This document shows, one piece after another, positions 1 through 5,012 of a stretch of DNA of 6,556 nt. This DNA comes from Thermoflexus sp. (GTDB taxonomy: Bacteria > Chloroflexota > Anaerolineae > B4-G1 > DUEL01): NCBI GenBank assembly GCA_028276215.1, contig JAPYWT010000033.1, forward strand, positions 5,001 through 11,556. The letters run 5' to 3'. The position numbers and the translations under genes are program-made. The notes below the pieces were generated by a model. The model saw only the letters and a list, made by a program, of their open reading frames with translations. It searched no databases and was not told where the DNA came from. The number at the start of each line of letters is the position of its first letter. Position 1 is the first letter of the stretch.

Positions 1-449
<449 letters not shown>

Positions 450-453
450 CTTA

Positions 454-460
454 CTCCTCC
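454..460 (-). promoter_or_regulatory. Ribosome-binding site of the lipoprotein gene
   Basis: On the minus strand GGAGGAG is followed by TAAG and then the ATG at 449. It sets the start at 449 rather than the in-frame ATG at 443. The same bases contain an overlapping four-codon frame (ATG GAG GAG TAA) just before the start, which is probably a coincidence of the SD sequence. Confidence 0.7.
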
Positions 461-553
461 ATCGTAACTATTCAGCGCTGACGGAAGTCGCCCTTCCTGG
501 GCTGCAGGCCTTTGCTCGGCCTTCGCCGACCCGCGCTCTCATCATGCACTCAG

Positions 554-577
554 GGTTGTCGGCGGAGGCCGACAACC
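554..577. repeat. Perfect 10-bp stem hairpin
   Basis: GGTTGTCGGC (554-563) and GCCGACAACC (568-577) are exact reverse complements around a GGAG loop. A second small hairpin, GGCAC-GAA-GTGCC, abuts it at 578-590. GCACT (546-550) can also pair with AGTGC (585-589), enclosing the first hairpin. No T-run follows on either strand, so a terminator role is unlikely. Confidence 0.75.
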
Positions 578-636
578 GGCACGAAGTGCCCAGGAGGACG
601 ATTTCCATCGGCGTGTAGTTACCCTCCATATTGGTA

Positions 637-656
637 GACAACTGCTTGCAGTTGTC
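637..656. repeat. Perfect 9-bp stem hairpin with GTAG at its foot
   Basis: GACAACTGC (637-645) and GCAGTTGTC (648-656) are exact reverse complements with a TT loop. GTAG (634-637) sits at the 5' foot. An outer GGTAG (633-637) can alternatively pair with CTACC (682-686). The GTAG-plus-palindrome layout recalls REP elements recognised by RAYT-type Y1 transposases, but no such transposase is in the window. Confidence 0.7.
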
Positions 657-710
657 CTGCGGACATTCGGAGACACCCGTACTACCGACCCGGGGGCCTC
701 TGGGCAAACG

Positions 711-792
711 CCTTAAGAGATGCCGGCGGATGCGTGCCCCGTCGCGCAGGCCGCCAGACCTGCATGCAGGCCGACAGCCTGCGCTACGTTAC
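711..792 (+). repeat. Dispersed palindromic repeat, copy 1
   Basis: The unit begins CCTTAAGAGATG (711-722), passes through a GC-rich linker ending in TGCCCC (735-740), and ends in a long imperfect palindrome (741-787). The palindrome's left arm begins GTCGCGCAGGCCGCCAG and its right arm ends ACAGCCTGCGCTAC. A matching unit in the same orientation lies at 4736-4821 on the other side of the regulator gene, similar over the whole length by hand alignment. The left foot is GTCG here against GTAG in the other copy. I infer a genome-wide intergenic repeat family. Confidence 0.8.
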
Positions 793-808
793 CCGAAACT
801 GATTCGGG
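792..808. repeat. Small perfect hairpin next to repeat copy 1
   Basis: CCCGAA (792-797) and TTCGGG (803-808) are exact reverse complements around an ACTGA loop. It directly abuts the dispersed repeat and has no counterpart after copy 2, so it is probably a separate element. Confidence 0.6.
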
Positions 809-846
809 CAGGTAGTTACGACACACCCGTGCATCCAGCGCGATTT

Positions 847-882
847 GCTCTCCATGATTACCGAGAGAGCGTTCTCAAAACG
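847..882 (+). repeat. Duplicated hairpin unit, copy 1
   Basis: The unit begins GCTCTCCATGATTACC, continues GAGAGAGC and ends GTTCTCAAAACG. GCTCTC pairs with GAGAGC to form a hairpin. A second copy at 920-954 differs by one missing base and two substitutions. The intervening 37 bases are unrelated to the repeat. Confidence 0.8.
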
Positions 883-919
883 CTGTTGGGCCCCAGATAC
901 GAACGGGGTCTGCATCATC

Positions 920-954
920 GCTCTCCATGATACAGAGAGAGCGTCCTCAAAACG
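920..954 (+). repeat. Duplicated hairpin unit, copy 2
   Basis: GCTCTCCATGATACAG, then AGAGAGC, then GTCCTCAAAACG repeats the unit at 847-882 with three differences. TGCATC precedes both copies (830-835 and 911-916), so the duplicated tract may have been slightly longer. Its 3' end merges into the 11-bp tandem repeats. Confidence 0.8.
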
Positions 955-971
955 TCCTCAGAACGTCCTCA
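927..971 (-). promoter_or_regulatory. Candidate SARP-type operator and promoter toward the lipoprotein gene
   Basis: Read on the minus strand, three TGAGGACG cores at 11-bp spacing are followed after 9 bp by TATCAT (932-927), a five-of-six match to the -10 consensus. SARP regulators are known to bind short direct repeats spaced by 11 or 22 bp, placed about 8 bp before the -10 in place of a -35. The upstream gene encodes a regulator of that broad family. Against it: the leader to the lipoprotein start would be about 480 nt, and the TATCAT lies within a hairpin. The functional role is inference. Confidence 0.3.
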
Positions 972-973
972 GA
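941..973 (-). repeat. Three tandem 11-bp direct repeats
   Basis: Units at 941-951, 952-962 and 963-973 share CGTCCTCA (TGAGGACG on the minus strand) with period exactly 11. A fourth, diverged and isolated form, CGTTCTCA, occurs at 870-877 in the other hairpin copy. Eleven base pairs is about one helical turn, so the three cores would lie on one face of the DNA. Confidence 0.85.
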
Positions 974-1027
974 GGGAATTGGGGGGGTGTTCGGTGGTTT
1001 AAGGTGGAGGTGTTCGGGGGGTTGAAT

Positions 1028-4000
1028 TTAGAGGGAAGCCAGGAGAATGGAGCGCAGAGGGGAATCGGCATCCAGCGCCAGGTGAAGGGGGGCATAGGAG
1101 GTTTCGGCCAGCGCGTGGAGTTCGGCGCGGCAGGCCTGTGCCTGCTCGTACTGGCCGAGGGTTTCGTACAGGCGGAGCAGGACCAGCAGGCTCTCGCCCA
1201 TTAAAGGCTGGTCGGGGCAGGCGCGCGCCAGGGCGAGACCGCGCTGAGCGGCGGCGAGGGCTTCGGCGGGGTTCCCCTGGTTTCCCAGGTGAACCGCCAG
1301 CGCCAGGCTGGCCCGCGCCTGCTGGGGAACTTCGCCGGAAGCGCGGGCCGCTTCCGCGAGACTCTCCAGCATCGCCTGGTCAGGGGTCCGGCCACTTAGT
1401 GCCAGGGTCATCCACTCCTCCAGTTGCGCCTGCTGAACGAACTGGGGCACGCCGCTGGCCTGCCCGGCCTGCACGGCGCGCTGACTGGCGGAAAGCGCCC
1501 TCTGCCATTCACCCAGCAGTCGCCACAGCCCGGCGCGCGCCAGGCTGGTCAGAAAGACCACGGCGTGCAAACGGAGCGCGGCGGCCTCATCTTCCAGTCT
1601 CGCCAGCGAATCGGCGGGGGCGCGTCCCTGCGCCAGGTCGGTGAGGGTCAAATAGGCCTGCATCAACAACTGCCCGTAGGTGCTTTCCACCTGACGGGCA
1701 TTTTCCAGCCCGCGCGCGAAGTCCCGTCGTGCCTCCTCCAGACTGCCCATCCGCAGGAAGGCCGCCCCACGCCCGGCGAACTTGCCCCACAGACCCGGCA
1801 GATACGATGTCCCGGCCACCTCAATAGCCTGGGAGTAGATGCGGACCGCTTCGCCGTAGCGGCCCTGATTGAGCGCGATTTGCCCCAACATCGTCAGGGC
1901 GGCGGACTCTATACGCCGCAGACCGCCCCGACGGGAGAGTTCAACGGTTTTCGCCAGTATTTGCTGCGCCTGCGCGTAGTCCTGTACAAAGACCAGCGCG
2001 GTGCCGAGATGGTTCAGGCTTTGCACCCTCTCCGTTGAAGAACCGGCGGCGGCCTCTTCCAGTGCCAGGGCCTCCTGCAAGTCCTGGATCGCTTCGTGGG
2101 GACGTCCCATCATCAGGGCGACGATGCCGCGAACGTTCAGGGCCCGCACAACGGCCGGTTTTTCTCCCAGAGTACGGGCGATTTCCAGCGAGTGGCTGGC
2201 GGCCTGATGCGCTTCCGGGTAGCGATCGCGGGTGTAGAGGGCGTGGGCATAGCGAACCAGGGCGCTGGCACAAAGGGAGGGGAATTCACGGCAGGCAACG
2301 AGGGCGCTTTCCAGGAGCGGCAGGACTTGAGCACTCTGACCGCGATAGTGGGCGAGCACGCTGCGTTGCAGGGCGGCCTGCGCCCGCAGTTGGCGGATCT
2401 CGCGCGTGGCGGTTTCTTCTCCCAGCAGGGCAACGGCCCGCTCAATGGCTGCTTCTGCCTGTTCAAAGGCGGCCAGGTCCGTCAGTTCCTGGGCGTGAAC
2501 CAGCCAGAAGCGCGCCGCCGGAAGGGGTTTTTGCGCTGTTTCGTAGTGGGTGGCGATCTCTGCGGCGAACCCCGGCTGCCCGGCATGGACGGTTTCCAGG
2601 GCCCGGGCGGCCTGCTCGTGCAGAAGGACGGCGCGGTCGGAGGGAATTTCATCCAGAATCATCCGGTGGATGAGTTGGTGCGAAAACGTATAGTCGTCCG
2701 GCCCCGGCGGGACTGCATCCAGGATCAGTCCCTGGGCCTGTAACTGGTCCACCACTTCGGCGCAGGTGGCAGGGGGCCAGGCCAGCATCGTCTCCAGTTC
2801 AAGGTTGGAGAAGGAAAAGCCCAGCACGGCCGCCGCCTCCAGCATCTGCTGCGCCGGGGCGGGAAGTTGGGCCAGTCGCGTCCGGATCGCTTCCCGCAGG
2901 GTAGGGGGAGACCTCCGGGAGACCTGCCGAGCCCGGCGCAGACTTTCGGCCGCTTCCCGCAGCAGCAGAGGCAGCCCCCGGGCGTAGCGATTGATCTCAG
3001 CGATCAGGGCGGGGGTAACCGTCTCACGGCCCAGCATCTTCTCCAGAAAGAGACGACTTTCTTCGTCAGTGAACGCGCGCAGAGGAATTTCCTGCCCACA
3101 GCGGTAGCGACGCAGGTCCCGTTTGAGGTTCAGCAACGCCGCCGGTGCCCCGGTGGTGCGGTACGTGATCAGGATCATCAGGGGCAGCGTCTGACAGGTG
3201 TGGGTCAGTTCGGCCAACAGTTCCAGGGAGGCGGTGTCCGCCCAGTGAAAATCCTCCATCACGAGAACCAGTGGTCGCTGGATGGCCAGGAAGTGGATAC
3301 CCTGGCGGAGAGCGGTGCGCAATTCGGCAGCATCGGGCTGGGGAGGGGCCAGCAGGTCGGGGCGCAGCAGGCTCAAATCGGGGACCAGTGGCAACAGCCG
3401 GCTCAGCCACTCGGGCGGGATTTCGGCGCTGCGGGCCAGAAGGGGAGCGGCAACGGTGAGCACCTGTCGCCAGGGGTCGTAGGGACGGGGCGGAGCAGTT
3501 CCAGTGGGAGGCGGGCATTGTCCCCAAAACAGGCGCGGCGCATCTGCGCCGGCCGATTCCAGGAAACGGTGCAATCCCTCCCGCAGCAGAGCGGTCTTGC
3601 CCACGCCGGCCTCGCCGGAGATGAATACGATTCCGCCCTGGCCGTTGCGTAAAGCGGCGAGGAGGGCCTGCAGTTGCGATAACTCATCGGTGCGGCCAAC
3701 AAAATGCGGCTCGGGCGAGACGGTCTTTCGCGGAATCAGACGCGGCAGACGGTCGCTGAGGATGTCGCGATAGAGCGCCATCGTTTCGGGCATGGGCTGC
3801 GTGTGCAACTCGCGCTCCAGTTCGCGCGCCAGCGTTTGATAGGTGGCCAGCGCGGCAGCGCGGTGGCCCGAAAGCACCTCCAGCGTCATCTGCAACCGCA
3901 CAGATTCCTCATCCCAGGGGTCTTCGGCGGTCAGTTTGCGGGCCCATTTCAGCGCGCGCTCCAGTTGATTCTGCTCAATGCAGGCCCAGACCAGTTTTTT

Positions 4001-4471
4001 GAGCAGACCCCGATAGTGGCTGCGCAATTCTTCACGGCGGGCAAGGATGACGTCGTCCATATCCACGCCCGCCGCCAGGTCGCCGCCATACAGGCTGATG
4101 ATGTCTTCCAGTTCGTCTATTTCGTCGCTGTCCCGCTCAAAGGCGCGCACATCCAGCCAGAACTCGTCCGAATCGGCCCACGAAACGGTCTGGGGAGAAA
4201 TGTGCAGGAGCGGCCGGGCGACCGGGGGGAGCACGCGGCGCAGCAGGTAGAGGTGACGGCGCAGGTTAGCCAGGGCGTCGGCTTCGGTCTCGTCGGGCCA
4301 GAGGGAAAACGCCAGCGTTTTGCGCGATAACGGCTGTCCGATCTGGAGCAGCAGGCGCACGAAAAGCCGTAGCAAACTCTCCCGTTGGGGCAAGGGAACG
4401 ACCGTTCCCTCTATCTCCAGGCGGACTTCGCCCAACAAAAAAATTCGCAGAGGGGCTGAGAACGACTGCAT
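1028..4471 (-). CDS. AfsR-like transcriptional regulator: winged helix, BTAD, AAA/STAND ATPase and TPR domains
   Basis: This encodes an 1147-residue cytoplasmic regulator. Residues 7-95 (LRIFLLGEVRLEIEG, then LSRKTLAFSLWPDE and NLRRHLYLLRRVL) match an OmpR/SARP-type winged helix. Residues about 101-240 match the bacterial transcriptional activation domain (LYGGDLAAGVD, RREELRSHYRGLL, EDPWDEESVRLQM, RELHTQPMPET-like end). A P-loop ATPase follows, with FVGR 257-260, Walker A GEAGVGKT 286-293, Walker B LVLVMED 401-407 with HWAD 409-412, an ITYR segment near 435-438, and GLPLLLREAAE near 499-509. From about 640 to 1130 there are at least eight TPR-like helical hairpins (for example near 741-769, 779-806, 858-886 and 1057-1083). 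There is no C-terminal LuxR helix-turn-helix, so this is not a MalT-type protein. Such proteins are thought to couple nucleotide- and ligand-dependent switching to DNA binding; the signal and targets here are unknown. The start at 4471 is chosen because family similarity begins right after it and AGGGG (4479-4483) lies 7 nt upstream. A GTG at 4645 would add 58 residues of no recognisable character. Confidence 0.9.
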   Translation of the reverse strand: MQSFSAPLRIFLLGEVRLEIEGTVVPLPQRESLLRLFVRLLLQIGQPLSRKTLAFSLWPDETEADALANLRRHLYLLRRVLPPVARPLLHISPQTVSWADSDEFWLDVRAFERDSDEIDELEDIISLYGGDLAAGVDMDDVILARREELRSHYRGLLKKLVWACIEQNQLERALKWARKLTAEDPWDEESVRLQMTLEVLSGHRAAALATYQTLARELERELHTQPMPETMALYRDILSDRLPRLIPRKTVSPEPHFVGRTDELSQLQALLAALRNGQGGIVFISGEAGVGKTALLREGLHRFLESAGADAPRLFWGQCPPPTGTAPPRPYDPWRQVLTVAAPLLARSAEIPPEWLSRLLPLVPDLSLLRPDLLAPPQPDAAELRTALRQGIHFLAIQRPLVLVMEDFHWADTASLELLAELTHTCQTLPLMILITYRTTGAPAALLNLKRDLRRYRCGQEIPLRAFTDEESRLFLEKMLGRETVTPALIAEINRYARGLPLLLREAAESLRRARQVSRRSPPTLREAIRTRLAQLPAPAQQMLEAAAVLGFSFSNLELETMLAWPPATCAEVVDQLQAQGLILDAVPPGPDDYTFSHQLIHRMILDEIPSDRAVLLHEQAARALETVHAGQPGFAAEIATHYETAQKPLPAARFWLVHAQELTDLAAFEQAEAAIERAVALLGEETATREIRQLRAQAALQRSVLAHYRGQSAQVLPLLESALVACREFPSLCASALVRYAHALYTRDRYPEAHQAASHSLEIARTLGEKPAVVRALNVRGIVALMMGRPHEAIQDLQEALALEEAAAGSSTERVQSLNHLGTALVFVQDYAQAQQILAKTVELSRRGGLRRIESAALTMLGQIALNQGRYGEAVRIYSQAIEVAGTSYLPGLWGKFAGRGAAFLRMGSLEEARRDFARGLENARQVESTYGQLLMQAYLTLTDLAQGRAPADSLARLEDEAAALRLHAVVFLTSLARAGLWRLLGEWQRALSASQRAVQAGQASGVPQFVQQAQLEEWMTLALSGRTPDQAMLESLAEAARASGEVPQQARASLALAVHLGNQGNPAEALAAAQRGLALARACPDQPLMGESLLVLLRLYETLGQYEQAQACRAELHALAETSYAPLHLALDADSPLRSILLASL

Positions 4472-4478
4472 ATACCTA

Positions 4479-4483
4479 CCCCT
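4479..4483 (-). promoter_or_regulatory. Weak ribosome-binding site fixing the regulator start
   Basis: On the minus strand AGGGG is followed by TAGGTAT and the ATG at 4471. It is only a partial SD match, but the placement suits initiation there better than the upstream GTG at 4645, whose nearest purine-rich match (GAGG) is only 4 nt away. Confidence 0.5.
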
Positions 4484-4503
4484 GGCCGTTGCGCTACTTT
4501 TGT

Positions 4504-4509
4504 ATTTTA
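4504..4509 (-). promoter_or_regulatory. Candidate -10 element of the regulator gene
   Basis: Minus-strand TGCTAAAAT gives a TAAAAT hexamer with an extended TGn motif, 32 nt before the ATG. I see no good -35 at 16-18 bp, which fits either an extended -10 promoter or an activator-dependent one. The surroundings are locally AT-rich against a GC-rich background. Confidence 0.35.
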
Positions 4510-4606
4510 GCACATTCCCCAGAAATCGGGTAGGTCTTTTCGCATTGACGGGATCATGCTGTGCCGCGGGGTGGGGGCTTCCGGGGATAAAAAATTGTTT
4601 TTTTGT

Positions 4607-4624
4607 GGCGGCAATGAAGCCGCC
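4607..4624. repeat. GGCGGC/GCCGCC hairpin beside A/T tracts
   Basis: GGCGGC (4607-4612) and GCCGCC (4619-4624) pair around AATGAA. On the minus strand the hairpin is followed by AC, a run of seven A, CAA and then a run of six T, so the T-run is too far away for a standard terminator. It lies in the likely upstream promoter region of the regulator gene. GCAATGAA occurs twice here. Confidence 0.55.
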
Positions 4625-4628
4625 GCAA

Positions 4629-4644
4629 TGAAAAATATATTTCA
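4629..4644. promoter_or_regulatory. AT-rich 16-bp palindrome upstream of the regulator
   Basis: TGAAAAATATATTTCA is symmetric at seven of eight base pairs and stands out in GC-rich DNA. A symmetric AT-rich site 158 bases upstream of a regulator gene could bind a dimeric protein, but it could equally be a chance AT patch. No second copy is seen in the window. Confidence 0.3.
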
Positions 4645-4735
4645 CTTATCCTCGTGGGCGAAAAGGCCAAACTTAAGGAGAGGGGGCCAAAAGTTCCCCA
4701 AAGCAACTACCTGCCAGGGGGGCTTTGATCAAGCA

Positions 4736-4821
4736 CCTTAAGAGATGTTGACGAAGGCATGCCCCTGTAGCGCAGACCGCCAGGCCTGCAGAGTGCAGGC
4801 TGACAGCCTGCGCTACATTGC
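4736..4821 (+). repeat. Dispersed palindromic repeat, copy 2
   Basis: The unit begins CCTTAAGAGATG (4736-4747), continues to TGCCCC (4760-4765) and ends in the long imperfect palindrome 4766-4817. The left arm begins TGTAGCGCAGACCGCCAGG, then CCTGCA, a GAG loop, and the right arm ends with CTGCGCTACA. It matches copy 1 (711-792) in order and orientation, with one extra base before the palindrome and a three-base loop instead of none. GTAG stands at the left foot. Confidence 0.8.
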
Positions 4822-4831
4822 CATAAAAGAT

Positions 4832-4864
4832 GGTCCCCCGGGCGGGGGGGGTACCCGGGGGACC
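4832..4864 (-). terminator. Strong GC hairpin, possible terminator of the phosphoesterase gene
   Basis: GGTCCCCCGGG (4832-4842) and CCCGGGGGACC (4854-4864) form a perfect 11-bp stem around an 11-base G-rich loop containing eight consecutive G on the plus strand. On the minus strand it is followed by ATCTTTTAT, a short and interrupted T-tract, about 150 nt after the phosphoesterase stop. The weak T-tract keeps confidence moderate. The same G-runs could form a G-quadruplex on the plus strand instead. Confidence 0.4.
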
Positions 4865-5012
4865 GCCAGCCAAGGAAAGGAGGAGAGGTGCGATGTGGCT
4901 TGGGGAAAACGCCTGCCGCACGGCGTTGGCCACGCCCACCTCGCTTTGTATTATACCCCATCCCGTCCGGATGGAGAGTGACGAACGGCAGGATTTCGGG
5001 GTGACAACTGTC

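Larger units (their letters stand above)
450..1027. other. Intergenic region rich in hairpins and short repeats
   Basis: These 578 bases lie between the regulator stop and the lipoprotein start. I find no credible gene. The open frames here read through inverted repeats and translate them into unconvincing Arg/Cys/Pro/Ser-rich peptides. The stretch carries perfect or near-perfect hairpins at 483-497, 516-529, 554-577, 578-590, 637-656, 741-787, 792-808, 847-870 and 920-942. It also carries three tandem 11-bp units (941-973) and, next to the regulator stop, two GGTGTTCGG copies (986-994 and 1009-1017) in a G-rich tract. No hairpin followed by a T-run is seen just after the regulator stop, so how that transcript ends is unclear. 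Confidence 0.7.
4472..5012. other. Intergenic region between phosphoesterase stop and regulator start
   Basis: These 541 bases contain no convincing gene. Short open frames on both strands here translate the palindromic repeat and the G-rich hairpin. In order on the plus strand the stretch holds a candidate regulator promoter (4504-4509), an A-tract/T-tract pair (4588-4604), a GGCGGC/GCCGCC hairpin (4607-4624), an AT-rich palindrome (4629-4644), the dispersed repeat (4736-4821), a strong GC hairpin (4832-4864), a purine-rich SD-like tract (4872-4888) and a CCATCC/GGATGG hairpin (4958-4974). A perfect TATAAT occurs on the minus strand at 4950-4955, but no -35 accompanies it. Confidence 0.7.

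Noticed and set aside
468..707. A 79-codon minus-strand frame in the hairpin-rich gap.
   Set aside because: It is a read-through of several inverted repeats, rich in Cys, Arg and Ser, with no good SD or domain. Such peptides are typical artefacts of intergenic repeats.
847..954. A minimal CRISPR array: two 36-nt repeats separated by a 37-nt spacer.
   Set aside because: The dimensions fit, but there are only two copies with three differences, no third repeat on either side and no cas gene. The second repeat runs into an 11-bp tandem. A duplicated palindromic element explains it better.
450..1027. Integron attC sites, as an explanation for serial hairpins.
   Set aside because: The hairpins lack the paired RYYYAAC and GTTRRRY core sites, there are no cassette genes between them, and no integrase is present.
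1138..4330. Several plus-strand frames of 60-260 codons inside the regulator gene.
   Set aside because: They are antisense shadows in GC-rich DNA. The minus-strand frame has Walker motifs, BTAD and TPR repeats throughout its length.
4472..4645. An N-terminal extension of the regulator from a GTG at 4645.
   Set aside because: The 58 extra residues show no family similarity, they overlap a candidate promoter and an AT-rich palindrome, and a start with an SD-like site exists exactly where the winged-helix similarity begins.
4950..4955. A perfect TATAAT on the minus strand, about 480 bases ahead of the regulator.
   Set aside because: There is no -35 at suitable spacing and no extended TGn. The strong GC hairpin at 4832-4864 lies between it and the regulator gene.
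4673..4981. Three overlapping frames of 78-88 codons on both strands around the dispersed repeat.
   Set aside because: They translate the GTAGCGCAG palindrome and the GC hairpin, contradict one another, and have no domain or initiation signals.
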